Source: an uncultured Rikenellaceae bacterium (GTDB lineage: Bacteria > Bacteroidota > Bacteroidia > Bacteroidales > Rikenellaceae). Taken from it: a stretch of 64,000 nucleotides of DNA. A program made the translations under genes and the position numbers. The notes beneath the pieces were generated by a model. The model was not told the origin of the DNA and did not search any database. It was given only the letters and a program-made list of their open reading frames with translations. Positions 35,124 to 43,214 of this stretch are shown piece by piece. The DNA lies in assembly GCA_947038405.1 (NCBI GenBank), contig CAMQVY010000002.1, positions 124,001 to 188,000 of the forward strand, given 5' to 3'. The stretch's first letter is position 1. Every line of letters begins with the position of its first letter.

Positions 35124-35693
35124 CTAGTTGCCCTCCTCATTAGGTTCAGACTCTGATATAGCTAAAGGAACTGCGCGCGCTATTGCTGCTCGCTGCTCTC
35201 CATCTAATTCAATGAAATCTTTACCAAATTTAACTATTGATAATTCATCTCTTACCTCTCTAAATGCTCTAACTAGTTCATTCTGAACCATTATATACAT
35301 ATTGTAGGTAGTTGCACGGTCATTTTTAAGAGCAATTACACCCTTACTTACTGCATATTTACCAATAAGATCAATCTCCTTAACCTCTTTCTCTGGTGCA
35401 GTTACATCATTACCATGATTTAAAATAAACTTCTTTGCTTTATCTTTAAGATTTAAGATATCAATCTTCTGCTTGTCTACCATGATTTCGTCGAACTTAC
35501 TAACAAAGATCTCCATTACATTACGTTCTTTAACGTCATTTGCCTTCTGATTTGGATCTGGCATTGGAGGTAAAATCCTTGTTATACCCTTATCGACATT
35601 CATAGTTGTCGCAACAAGAAAAAAGACAAGTAGCAAAAAAGCAATATCGGCCATAGAACCGGCATTAATTTCTTCTAATTTTCTTTTAGCCAT
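35124..35693 (-). CDS. exbD: ExbD/TolR-type biopolymer transport protein (first copy)
   Basis: This 189-residue ExbD family member begins MAKRKLEEINAGSMADIAFL, the characteristic Bacteroidetes start, with the conserved Asp in the single membrane helix (MADIAFLLLVFFLVATTM). The periplasmic part is longer than in its neighbour. It lies 21 bases after the small membrane protein gene and just before the second exbD. Paired ExbDs may form a hetero-dimer in the ExbB pentamer; this is inference. Confidence 0.9.
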   Translation of the reverse strand: MAKRKLEEINAGSMADIAFLLLVFFLVATTMNVDKGITRILPPMPDPNQKANDVKERNVMEIFVSKFDEIMVDKQKIDILNLKDKAKKFILNHGNDVTAPEKEVKEIDLIGKYAVSKGVIALKNDRATTYNMYIMVQNELVRAFREVRDELSIVKFGKDFIELDGEQRAAIARAVPLAISESEPNEEGN

Positions 35694-35714
35694 CTTTTTA
35701 TGGATTAATGTTTA

Positions 35715-36140
35715 TTATTTAAAACTATTCCATAATTCACCTACCACAGTAGCTAGCATTGCTGCAGCTAATGAGAAATAAGCAGCATAAAGACCAGTGT
35801 CACTCAATTTAAGCTCTGCTGTATTTTCAAAGAATCCTCCTCCTGAATTGATTACTGGAGAACTATCCGATAGCGCGTAACACAACGCCAATACAGCTGC
35901 TATAATACCTAGACCAATAAGAGATTTTACTGCTCCCTTTGGGTCTTTCACGATGTTTATCAATGGTAGTAATACTGTTACTACCACTGCAAATCCTACT
36001 AGACAGTATAACCATGTTAGCATTATGCCTACAACATATGACTCACCCGCTGACTCTGTCTCAACGAATAATAATCCTGCTATAGATGCTACCGAACCTG
36101 CTAATAGAACATACTTAAGAATTGTTAATATTTTTTTCAT
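35715..36140 (-). CDS. Small four-helix membrane protein of the exb operon
   Basis: The 141-residue product has about four hydrophobic segments (near 8-27, 32-58, 70-90 and 115-135) and no motif I recognise. It sits between exbB (eight bases upstream) and exbD (21 bases downstream), a position at which Bacteroidetes often carry such a gene. It could modulate the ExbB/ExbD motor; there is no direct evidence. Confidence 0.75.
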   Translation of the reverse strand: MKKILTILKYVLLAGSVASIAGLLFVETESAGESYVVGIMLTWLYCLVGFAVVVTVLLPLINIVKDPKGAVKSLIGLGIIAAVLALCYALSDSSPVINSGGGFFENTAELKLSDTGLYAAYFSLAAAMLATVVGELWNSFK

Positions 36141-36148
36141 CTCGTAGA

Positions 36149-36967
36149 TTACTTTTTACCATATTTTGTCAAGATATCAACTAAAGAGATAGAAGCATCT
36201 TCCATAGAGATAACTAAACCATCAATTTTAGAAACGATATAATTGTAAAATAATTGTAGTACAACTGCTGCTAAAAGTCCTGCTAGTGTTGTTAATAGGG
36301 CTACTTTAATACCTCCTGCTACTGCAATCGGAGAAACGTCTCCCATAGCTTGGATAGTGTCAAATGCCTCAATCATACCAACTACTGTTCCCATAAATCC
36401 TAACATCGGTGCCAATGAAATGAAAAGTGCAATCCATGATAAACCGCTCTCCATTTGTCCCATTTGAACTGATCCGTAAGATACTACTGTCTTCTCTACA
36501 ACATCGATTCCCTCATCATAACGCTCTAGTCCTTGGTAGAAAATACTCGCTACTGGACCTCTTGTGTTACGACAAATCTCCTGTGCTGCTGCGATACCGC
36601 CTGACGCTAGAGCTGCCTCTACACTGTTAAGTAATTTTGTTGTGTTTGTTGTTGCTAGGTTAAGGTAGATTACACGCTCAATAATAATAGCTAAACCTAA
36701 TACTAGACACAATAGAACTGGTGCCATCCATGCAGCGCCACCCTCTAAAAATTTTTGCTTGATAATTTGGTGAAGTGGTTGTCCTTCAACATCTACTTCT
36801 GGGTTAACAGCATCTTCAATTGCAATTGTAGATGCCGCAAGAGTATCTGCTACAATAGAATCTGCAGCAACAATAGAATCTGCAACAACAGATTCTTGAG
36901 CGAAAGAATTTACAGTAACGAAGCTAAACATAGCCGCAACTGACAAAATCATAAATAGTTTTTTCAT
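36149..36967 (-). CDS. exbB: MotA/TolQ/ExbB proton-channel protein with N-terminal extension
   Basis: ExbB is the stator channel that powers TonB-dependent transport. The 272-residue protein opens with a signal peptide (about 1-23), followed by a low-complexity segment with four close repeats of the form VADSIVAADSIVADTL (about 27-50). The channel domain then has three membrane segments, with GLSWIALFISLAPMLGFMGT and GTVVGMIEAFDTI, the family signature. A cleavable N-terminus plus spacer is common in Bacteroidetes ExbB. It is the first gene of a four-gene operon. Confidence 0.92.
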   Translation of the reverse strand: MKKLFMILSVAAMFSFVTVNSFAQESVVADSIVAADSIVADTLAASTIAIEDAVNPEVDVEGQPLHQIIKQKFLEGGAAWMAPVLLCLVLGLAIIIERVIYLNLATTNTTKLLNSVEAALASGGIAAAQEICRNTRGPVASIFYQGLERYDEGIDVVEKTVVSYGSVQMGQMESGLSWIALFISLAPMLGFMGTVVGMIEAFDTIQAMGDVSPIAVAGGIKVALLTTLAGLLAAVVLQLFYNYIVSKIDGLVISMEDASISLVDILTKYGKK

Positions 36968-37030
36968 AGTTAGTTGTTAAATTAATTAGTACTTTGTTAT
37001 ATTCATTTTTAAATTATGTTACGTCAATGC

Positions 37031-37117
37031 GGAGAAAAAGGGATTCGAACCCCCGATGCCCTTATGAGGCATACACACTTTCCAGGCGTGCACCTTAAAC
37101 CACTCGGTCATTTCTCC
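37031..37117 (-). tRNA. tRNA-Ser, anticodon GGA
   Basis: The minus strand folds into an 87-nt class II cloverleaf. The acceptor GGAGAAA pairs with TTTCTCC (one mismatch allowed at the inner end), the D arm is GACCGAGTGGTTTAAGGTG, and the anticodon stem CACGC/GTGTG closes the loop CTGGAAA with anticodon GGA. A long variable arm follows, then GGGGGTTCGAATCCCCC as T arm. CCA is not encoded. It reads UCC and UCU. Confidence 0.95.
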
Positions 37118-37412
37118 TTCGTATCCAAGTGTCTTAATTAATTACTATACAGTATTTTATCAAAATTTAATGCTAATTATTTTTGCAATTTAAACCTTAC
37201 ACTCACACTCGTAGCACTAAAAGACTGCGAAATGTACAAAAAAAAAATGATTCAAAAAAATATTACCAAATTAATTTGGGCTTTTATCAATTAACAGCAA
37301 AATATAATTCCAATATATGCCAATACATTATTCTCATAAAATATAGTAATAAAGGTCTAATTAACTCATATTATTGATGTTTTTTAATATAATATCGGGA
37401 ATACAGCTAGTT
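37118..37412. other. AT-rich spacer, no gene seen
   Basis: 295 bases between tRNA-Ser and the TatD gene. A 64-codon frame on the plus strand (37183-37377) has no promoter, no plausible product and unusual composition, so I do not call it. A run of nine A occurs near 37240. No repeats of the families seen elsewhere. Confidence 0.6.
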
Positions 37413-38216
37413 CTATACTCCAAATATACGAACAGTATTCGCCGTCGTAATACGTGCAACATCTTCAACTGAAAGTGACTTTAATTCCGAAATTTTAGAA
37501 CATATATAGGGAATATATGAACTCTCATTTCTCTTGCCTCGAAAAGGTGTCGGAGGCAAGTAAGGGGAGTCTGTCTCTAAAACCAAATCGTCAATAGACA
37601 TGTCTACAACATCCTTTGAAATCCCACTATTCTTATAAGTAACAACGCCACTCATACCAAATACAAAATCTCCATAAGACTTTATTATCTTATAAACCTC
37701 CAAACTCCCAGAGTAAGAGTGGATAACTCCTCGAAGTCCTCGACTCTTGTAATCAGCCAAAACTTTTACCATCTCGCCCCAAGCATCTCTTGTATGGATA
37801 ACAAGGGGTAGATCATACTTTATTGACAGCTCGATCTGTGCCCTGAAAACCTCTAATTGCTCAGCAAGAAAAGATTTACTCCAGTGTAAGTCTAGCCCAA
37901 CCTCGCCGATTGCATAGAATCGCGAAACAGGAGGATTCTTCAAATAATCCTCTACTATCGACAACTCATCTCGGTAATTAGGATTATCATTAACCGTAGT
38001 AGGATGGACGCCAATCATCGGAAAACAATTGGACGGATACTTATTTGCCAATGATATAAGTGCCGCATGGTTGCTGGAATCTACTGCCGCAAGGAAGATC
38101 CTGCTCACCCCTGCTGCGATAGATCGCTCTACAACATTAGGACTCTCACCATCAAATGTACTCTCGTAAATGTGAGAGTGTGAATCTGTGTAAATTATTG
38201 GATTATTCTCTTTCAT
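37413..38216 (-). CDS. TatD family metal-dependent DNase/hydrolase
   Basis: TatD proteins are TIM-barrel metallohydrolases, with 3'-5' DNase activity shown for E. coli TatD. The 267-residue protein has the metal-binding TDSHSHIY near the N-terminus, EVGLDLHW, PLVIHTRDAW, GVIHSYSG and VLETDSPYLPP, all conserved metal or substrate motifs. The start overlaps the end of dprA by 14 bases, so the two are translationally coupled. Confidence 0.93.
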   Translation of the reverse strand: MKENNPIIYTDSHSHIYESTFDGESPNVVERSIAAGVSRIFLAAVDSSNHAALISLANKYPSNCFPMIGVHPTTVNDNPNYRDELSIVEDYLKNPPVSRFYAIGEVGLDLHWSKSFLAEQLEVFRAQIELSIKYDLPLVIHTRDAWGEMVKVLADYKSRGLRGVIHSYSGSLEVYKIIKSYGDFVFGMSGVVTYKNSGISKDVVDMSIDDLVLETDSPYLPPTPFRGKRNESSYIPYICSKISELKSLSVEDVARITTANTVRIFGV

Positions 38217-39297
38217 ATATATTTCCTGGTAAACGTTTTACATACCCTTCAAATTCTAATTCTAAAATTATAGAGGCCAATGAACTACTACTTAATCCGC
38301 TCAAATGAATTAATAGATCAATTGAGACGCTCTCGCCATCCTTTATTAAGGATAATACTAATTTTGATTCGGCGGATAAAGATGATCTTAATTCAACCTT
38401 ACTCTCTTTATTCGTAATGTCACTCCACCCCAATTCATGTACAATATCTCTAGCTGAAGTTATCAACTTTGCTTGCATAGATTTTATAATGTTATTATTC
38501 CCTTGTGATGAAGAGTCAAAAATACGTCCCGGAATAGACATAACACTACGATTATATCCATCTGCCATGCCTGCTGTCAATAAAGACCCGCCATTATAGG
38601 GAGACTCAACAATTAAGGTTCCTTCGCTAAGTCCTGCAATAAGTCGATTTCGGGCAACAAATCCATAACTCTTTGTCACTGACGTAGAAGGATACTCGGT
38701 TACCAAACAACCTCCCTGATTCAAAATCTCCTCAGACAATACCGTGTGCTCAACAGGTGTAATCACATTTATTGCAGACGGTAGAACAGCAACTGTACTC
38801 ATACCATTCGCAATAGCTCCCCTATGTGCACATCCATCAATTCCACCTGCCAATCCACTAACTATCGTTATATCATTCGTAATCTTTGATAAATCAGATA
38901 AGAGACGACTACACACTTTAAGACCATAATCCGTAGCCTTTCTAGTACCTACAACAGATAATGACCTCTTGTGTAGAGACGATACACTACCCCTCACATA
39001 TAAAACGTGAGGATAATCATTACACTCCTTTAATAGTGGAGGGTAATCTGAATCTGTCGACGAGATAATAGCTACTCCATGTGCTGACGCAAATCGTAAC
39101 TCCTTTTCTGCTAAGGAAAAAGCATCTCGATTTAATAGTGAACTAGATATAGAACTATTTAACTTCGCAACAATTCGTAAATCCTCTTTGCTTGCAGCAA
39201 AAACACCCGCGGCTGAGCCAAAACATTCGATTAAATGTATTGCCGTTTTGGGCCCAATGCTTCGAGTTAATGATAGAGCTAAATCATATATATCCAT
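38203..39297 (-). CDS. dprA: DNA processing protein DprA
   Basis: DprA binds incoming single-stranded DNA and loads RecA during transformation. I start at the ATG at 39297 (364 residues); the TTG at 39312 adds five residues. An N-terminal helix-hairpin-helix-like region is followed by the Rossmann-like core with VVGTRKATDYGL, IVSGLAGGIDGCAHRGAI, and GTLIVESPYNGGSLLTAGMA. A winged-helix C-terminus (SIDLLIHLSGLSSSSLASIILELEFEGYV) completes it. It overlaps the TatD gene. Confidence 0.93.
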   Translation of the reverse strand: MDIYDLALSLTRSIGPKTAIHLIECFGSAAGVFAASKEDLRIVAKLNSSISSSLLNRDAFSLAEKELRFASAHGVAIISSTDSDYPPLLKECNDYPHVLYVRGSVSSLHKRSLSVVGTRKATDYGLKVCSRLLSDLSKITNDITIVSGLAGGIDGCAHRGAIANGMSTVAVLPSAINVITPVEHTVLSEEILNQGGCLVTEYPSTSVTKSYGFVARNRLIAGLSEGTLIVESPYNGGSLLTAGMADGYNRSVMSIPGRIFDSSSQGNNNIIKSMQAKLITSARDIVHELGWSDITNKESKVELRSSLSAESKLVLSLIKDGESVSIDLLIHLSGLSSSSLASIILELEFEGYVKRLPGNIYERE

Positions 39298-39457
39298 TTT
39301 ATACAGTATCAATAAATATTTAAATACAAATATAACTAAATTTCGAACTATTTGACCTAAATACCTAAATTAAAATCCTTATTTTTATATAAAATATACT
39401 CCGAGATTTGGATTCTCATAAATTATATATATCTTTGCAATCTCTTAATGAGAAATT

Positions 39458-39528
39458 GGTCCGATGGCCGAGTGGCTAGGCAACGGTCTGCAAAACCGTC
39501 TACAGCGGTTCGAATCCGCTTCGGACCT
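39458..39528 (+). tRNA. tRNA-Cys, anticodon GCA
   Basis: GGTCCGA pairs with TCGGACC as the acceptor stem, followed by T at the discriminator position, the identity base for tRNA-Cys. The anticodon arm ACGGTCTGCAAAACCGT gives GCA. The T arm is GCGGTTCGAATCCGC. The 71-nt length fits. CCA is not encoded. The gene marks the left edge of the cassette region. Confidence 0.96.
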
Positions 39529-39542
39529 CAATTTAAACAAGA

Positions 39543-39583
39543 AAACCCTTAGAAGTCAAGTACTTCTAAGGGTTTGTTTTTTT
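39543..39583 (+). terminator. Terminator after tRNA-Cys
   Basis: Arms 39543-39556 and 39562-39575 pair perfectly over 14 bp (AAACCCTTAGAAGT) with a five-base loop, followed by a T run to 39583. A related hairpin with CCTTAGAA recurs at 43697-43735. Confidence 0.92.
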
Positions 39584-39656
39584 GGTGCCAATCTGAGCAT
39601 CAAGGCATTGATATACAACTATATCCCGTGACTCGCAAAGTACAAAGTGTCGATTA

Positions 39657-39682
39657 TATAACAGTATTTAAATACTGTTATA
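39657..39682. repeat. 26-base palindrome upstream of cassette copy 1
   Basis: TATAACAGTATTT and its exact complement form a continuous palindrome. The equivalent site before copy 2 (42841-42875) has the same arm ATAACAGTATTTA with a nine-base loop inserted, and TATATAACAGTATT recurs at about 43770. The sequence before it (CAAGGCATTGATATAC, CGTGACTCGCAA) is also shared with copy 2. Confidence 0.8.
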
Positions 39683-39806
39683 GGTAAGGTCTGGATTGAA
39701 TGAGACTTGGAACTGCCTTCGGCGAGAATTTTTGGAAAAATTCAGTAAACTTTTTTGAAAACTTCGTTTTCTTAGGATACTTGTTTCTTTTTTTTACTAT
39801 ATTTGT

Positions 39807-39968
39807 GGTGACTTTTATACCGACTAAGGTAGGGAAACCTGCCTATAATTGAGACAGACATTATTTTATGTCCGTCTTGCTCCATATGGTGGTTTCGTAC
39901 CCCCGTGTGGAGTGTTAATGCACCCACTGCCTTAGTCGGTGAAAGTCAACGGGACAGGCGAAATCACC
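39807..39968 (+). ncRNA. Structured RNA of cassette copy 1 (unnamed class)
   Basis: Folded by eye and supported by the other two copies. P1: GGTGA 39807-39811 with TCACC 39964-39968, extended by CTTT/AAAG (39812-39815, 39942-39945). P2: ACCGACTAAGG 39819-39829 with 39930-39940, eleven perfect pairs. P2a: GGTAGG-GAAA-CCTGCC at 39828-39843, with a GNRA tetraloop. P3: 39852-39861 with 39868-39877, one mismatch. P4: 39880-39889 with 39903-39912. P5: GTGT-TAAT-GCAC at 39912-39923. P2 and P3 sequences are rewritten between copies while pairing is kept. The -7 box ends at 39805, so the transcript would start near the P1 5' strand. TCTTTTTTCTC after P1 could act as terminator. No known class is recognised. 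Confidence 0.85.
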
Positions 39969-40015
39969 TCTTTTTTCTCTCTGCCCCATTGTTTAATAAC
40001 CTAAAAACTAAGGCA

Positions 40016-40312
40016 ATGGAAACTAAAATCAAACTTCAATCAGCTACAAAATTTAAACTAGCACAAGAGGAGAAAAAACGGCTATATACTGCGCTCGCTC
40101 TATTGCAGTATCAATTCGACTGCACTCCTGATTATGATGAGGTCGCCCTCCGAAGACGTTTGTGTAATGATTTTCAGAGGTTCAACCTCGAAATGATCAA
40201 CGCTCATGAAAATGACCCCAACAACCTCAGATTGAGCCAAGTTCGAAATTTCTTTCAACATCACTACGGTAGCATCAAGCAAATTGTAAAGCAAGAAACA
40301 CAAGAGGAGTAA
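40016..40312 (+). CDS. 98-residue cassette protein, copy 1
   Basis: The ATG at 40016 follows the RNA by 47 bases. The product METKIKLQSATKFKLAQEEK..., 98 residues, is charged, without membrane segment or signal peptide, and looks all-helical (YTALALLQYQFDC, ALRRRLCNDFQRFNLEMIN, LRLSQVRNFFQHHYGSIKQI). I do not recognise the family. A longer frame from 39905 would pass through the structured RNA and is rejected, since the RNA stems vary freely between copies. Copies 2 and 3 differ by one internal residue (A to V in copy 2) and by the last two to three residues. With the RNA immediately upstream, an RNA-binding or RNA-controlled protein is possible, but this is speculation. Confidence 0.8.
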   Translation: METKIKLQSATKFKLAQEEKKRLYTALALLQYQFDCTPDYDEVALRRRLCNDFQRFNLEMINAHENDPNNLRLSQVRNFFQHHYGSIKQIVKQETQEE

Positions 40313-40344
40313 ACCTTGTGGATTTAAGCAAGCATTAAAAATAT

Positions 40345-40374
40345 TATTATTTGTAATAATAATTACAAATAATA
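40345..40374. terminator. AT-only hairpin downstream of cassette protein 1
   Basis: TATTATTTGTAAT (40345-40357) and its exact complement (40362-40374) form a 13-bp stem with a four-base loop. It lies 33 bases after the stop. It is too AT-rich for a strong terminator but may mark the transcript end. Confidence 0.4.
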
Positions 40375-40583
40375 ACTACTTGGGGCATTATCGATACGCT
40401 GCTGTGCTTTTAGGATATGCTACAAAAGTATTTTAATGCCATTCCAAATATTAAGATATAATAGTGTGGATATGGTTCGGGAGTAATGGGAATAGTCGAC
40501 ACAATAATCACTTTTTTATTGAAAAAAGTTTATTATTCTAAATTAGCCATCCAACAATAGTAGGTTGTTTATGAAAAAATTGC

Positions 40584-40591
40584 TATTTTTG
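40584..40591 (+). promoter_or_regulatory. -7 box for the PepSY-like gene
   Basis: TATTTTTG matches TAnnTTTG and lies 28 bases before the ATG at 40620. TTG at 40565-40567 may serve as -33, though the spacing (16) is short. Confidence 0.45.
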
Positions 40592-40619
40592 AGAAGTGCT
40601 AATCAAAAACTTATTCATT

Positions 40620-41087
40620 ATGAAAAAATTATTTGCATTTACATTGGCTGTATTATTTACCTCGACTTCTCTTTTTGCAAACGTAGAGAAAATTAAATTC
40701 AAAAAATTACCTCAAAACACACAAGAGTTTATTGAACTTTATTTCCCAAAGCAAAAGATTAAATCGTCAACAGTAGATAAGGATGATTTAAATACTAGTT
40801 ATGATGTTAAATTAAAAAATGGAACTGAATTCACATTCAACTCTAAAGGGGATTGGATGAAAATTGACTGTGGAGATAAAGCTGTTCCTAAAGGGATAGT
40901 TCCTGAGATGATTGTGAGTATGTTTAAACGAGAGGATAGTGAAGCTTTCGTTATTAAAATTACAACTAATGGGAAAACTCACAATTTAAAATGTTCTAAT
41001 GATAAGGAATATGTATTTGCTAGCATTGTATTCAATAAGAAACTGATGAATGATCTATTAAAAAATCTTAAAGAAATGAATAAATAA
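40620..41087 (+). CDS. PepSY-like periplasmic protein
   Basis: I start at the ATG at 40620 (155 residues), which gives the clean signal peptide MKKLFAFTLAVLFTSTSLFA; an upstream start adds eight residues. The mature part reads LPQNTQEFIELYFPKQKI, then DDLNTSYDVKLKNGTEFTFNSKGDWMKIDC, the pattern of the PepSY-like (DUF2874) family of Bacteroidetes periplasmic proteins, normally in two repeats. The function of the family is unknown. It lies between cassettes 1 and 2. Confidence 0.8.
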   Translation: MKKLFAFTLAVLFTSTSLFANVEKIKFKKLPQNTQEFIELYFPKQKIKSSTVDKDDLNTSYDVKLKNGTEFTFNSKGDWMKIDCGDKAVPKGIVPEMIVSMFKREDSEAFVIKITTNGKTHNLKCSNDKEYVFASIVFNKKLMNDLLKNLKEMNK

Positions 41088-41098
41088 CTTATAAAAAT

Positions 41099-41120
41099 AG
41101 GGACCCAAAACTGGGTCCCT
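41099..41120. terminator. Bidirectional terminator between the PepSY and GNAT genes
   Basis: AGGGACCCA (41099-41107) pairs with TGGGTCCCT (41112-41120), nine perfect GC-rich pairs. On the minus strand it is followed by TATTTTTAT, so it best fits the GNAT gene; the plus-strand T run is weak. Confidence 0.85.
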
Positions 41121-41204
41121 ACTACTTTGTACACATTATCTTGTGGTAATACGCCTTGAATTATAGCACTTTTATTGCACTTTATTATCTGAAATATTAG
41201 AAAA

Positions 41205-42560
41205 TCACTCTCCATTTGCCCTTACCATTTCAATGCAGTCGGGAGCACAAGCCGCAATTAAAGCATAGCCTTTTGTCTCATTTTGAGATTTAAAGCCATA
41301 TTTTTCATACAGCTTTATTGCTGAACTCTTTTTAAACTCACCTTTATTATCATATTTTTTAAGTACATGGAGAGACATTGGCTTATCTTTATATTCTGAT
41401 AACAAGTTCTTAAGCAATAACGAACCAATTCCTTTTCCATTATAGGAACTATGAACACCTAAACAGAGTAAATATGGGGAGGTCTCGTAATTATTCTCTG
41501 ATATCACATCGAAATATCTTGTACAAACATCTGCAAAATTAGGAAGAATCTTGCTGTATGTTGCTATAAATGATTTATCAATCTTTTTAAGACCATTAGT
41601 TGACAAAATAACTCCAACTCCAACTATCTTATTTCGATAAATCGCAAGTCGAATATTCTCTCTCGAAAAGATACCATGCTTCTCTTTTATGAGTTTCGAA
41701 AGAACTTTTTTAGCTTTAGTTTTACTGCCAAAAGCAGTAGGGTAAATATATGGATCAACATCATAAATTATCTTTGCAATGCGTTTAGAAGAGTCTTTAT
41801 CTTCACACTTTCGGATTGTAATACAGCAATTTACATACTTTTCAAATTCTATCCATTTATCAAGAGATGTTTCACTTTGTATTATTGGTAAATTTTTTTC
41901 TTTTCTATAACTTTTCCAAAGCGCATATAATTTAAAACAACCTCTATAATAATCTGGATATGTAAGTAATTGGGTATTCTGAATCTCTTCGTTATTCATA
42001 GCTAAGAAAAATCTATATGCAAAAAGATCATCAATATTCTCTATTGTTAAAACATTTCTATTAACAAGAGCAGCTAGTCCTTCAAGATAAACCAAATAAT
42101 TTACCACTGATTGCCTATTGCTCAAATTTAGTATTGGACCAGTAACTTCATTAAGCATTTGCTGCTCTAATAACTCTTCAATTTTACATATATTTACATC
42201 CTGAACAAAAGATTGATTAAACTGTAAAATGAATCTCCCCTCTTCGATTTCTCTCACTTTTTGCTCGTTGTCTCGGACTTGACCTAATTGATATACAACG
42301 GCAATAGCTGCAATCGCACTAACGAGTACATCTCCGACTCCGATTATAAGTATTCCTTCTTCTTGTGGAATCAACCCTAAGTTTCTAAGGGCTACATATA
42401 TAAAATATATGAATCCTAGTATCGATATAAAAGCTAGAATTATTGCAAGTATATTTAGAATAAATTTTTTGATTTTATCTTGCATTGGGGTATAGAGCGA
42501 GTTCTTTGTTTTAGAGTATACTGATAAAGACCTATTTAAAATATTTATGCTTATTTTCAT
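41205..42560 (-). CDS. Membrane-anchored GNAT-type N-acetyltransferase
   Basis: The 451-residue protein has two membrane helices near the N-terminus (about 33-60 and 73-92), then a helical region (VRDNEQKVREIEEGRFILQFN onwards) with no motif I know. A C-terminal acetyltransferase domain runs from about residue 250 to the end, with the acetyl-CoA loop LGVHSSYNGKGIGSLLLKNL near 385-404 and LYEKYGFKSQNE near 428. The substrate is unknown. Coupling a GNAT domain to a double-helix membrane anchor is unusual. It stands alone between two RNA-ORF cassettes. Confidence 0.8.
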   Translation of the reverse strand: MKISINILNRSLSVYSKTKNSLYTPMQDKIKKFILNILAIILAFISILGFIYFIYVALRNLGLIPQEEGILIIGVGDVLVSAIAAIAVVYQLGQVRDNEQKVREIEEGRFILQFNQSFVQDVNICKIEELLEQQMLNEVTGPILNLSNRQSVVNYLVYLEGLAALVNRNVLTIENIDDLFAYRFFLAMNNEEIQNTQLLTYPDYYRGCFKLYALWKSYRKEKNLPIIQSETSLDKWIEFEKYVNCCITIRKCEDKDSSKRIAKIIYDVDPYIYPTAFGSKTKAKKVLSKLIKEKHGIFSRENIRLAIYRNKIVGVGVILSTNGLKKIDKSFIATYSKILPNFADVCTRYFDVISENNYETSPYLLCLGVHSSYNGKGIGSLLLKNLLSEYKDKPMSLHVLKKYDNKGEFKKSSAIKLYEKYGFKSQNETKGYALIAACAPDCIEMVRANGE

Positions 42561-43000
42561 TTCAATTATAGTTTAAAGTTTTATATGTGCCTAGATAAAT
42601 TCAATATTATAATATGCTGAGGTCGTGTACCTCCAAACAAATGGTACTACTATACCAATACCTTTTTATTCACACTATAAAGATATTAACAAATGTATGA
42701 ATAAGAAACTTTATTCTGATTATATTTTTAATGTCAGCAGATGCAAAACTATTAAAGAAGGAACCAAGTCTCAATCTAGGTCTCAAGGCATTGATATACG
42801 GCAATACACCGTGACTCGCAATGTGACAAGGATAAGTTTTATAACAGTATTTAGATACTCGCTAAATACTGTTATAGCTAAGTACTGATTGGAATTAGAC
42901 TTGGAACTGCCTTCGGCGAGAATTTTTGGAAAAATTCAGTAAACTTTTTTGAAAACTTCGTTTTCTTAGGATACTTGTTTCTTTTTTTTACTATATTTGT

Positions 43001-43167
43001 GGTGACTTAAAATACGACAGTGGTAGGGAAACCTGCCTCACAAAAGGGGACAGGCATATTTATATGCTTGTGCCTTTCTCTATATGGTGGTTTCGCACCC
43101 CCGTATGGAGTGTTAATACACCCATTGCCACTGTCGTGAAAAAGTCAACGGGACAGGCGAAATCACC
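43001..43167 (+). ncRNA. Structured RNA of cassette copy 2
   Basis: P1 is GGTGA 43001-43005 with TCACC 43163-43167. P2 is ACGACAGTGG 43014-43023 with CCACTGTCGT 43128-43137, ten perfect pairs but a different sequence from copies 1 and 3. The GNRA hairpin GGTAGG-GAAA-CCTGCC is unchanged. P3 is CAGGCATA 43051-43058 with 43063-43070, again different from copy 1. P4 begins CTCTATATGG and closes with CCGTATGGAG; relative to copy 1 one pair C-G became T-G and one T-G became T-A, both allowed. P5 is GTGT-TAAT-ACAC, a T-G to T-A change. Confidence 0.85.
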
Positions 43168-43214
43168 TCTTTTTTCTCTCTGCCCCATTGTTTAATAACC
43201 TAAAAACTAAGGCA

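Larger units (their letters stand above)
39707..40312 (+). repeat. RNA-ORF cassette, copy 1
   Basis: One of three cassettes of about 610 bp in this region (others 42901-43511 and 44559-45170). Order within each: TTGGAACTGCCTTCGGCGAG; the palindrome GAATTTTTGGAAAAATTC; GAAAACTTCGTTTTC; a T-rich run with a -7 box TATATTTG (here 39798-39805); a structured RNA; a 98-codon gene. Copies are almost identical except in two RNA stems and the last few codons. No terminal inverted repeats, target duplications or transposase were seen. Confidence 0.92.

Noticed and set aside
37183-37377. 64-codon plus-strand ORF in the tRNA-Ser/TatD spacer
   Set aside because: No promoter, no recognisable product, low-complexity AT-driven composition.
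39657-39682. Terminator of tRNA-Cys
   Set aside because: A GC-richer terminator with a T tract lies directly after the tRNA; this palindrome is AT-rich, has no loop and recurs before cassette 2.
39905-40015. N-terminal extension of the 98-residue protein (also 44697-44873)
   Set aside because: It would translate the structured RNA, whose stems change freely between copies, and the frame is closed upstream of 43188 in copy 2.
42625-42888. 87-codon plus-strand ORF before cassette 2
   Set aside because: It runs through repeat and hairpin sequence shared non-codingly with the copy 1 flank.
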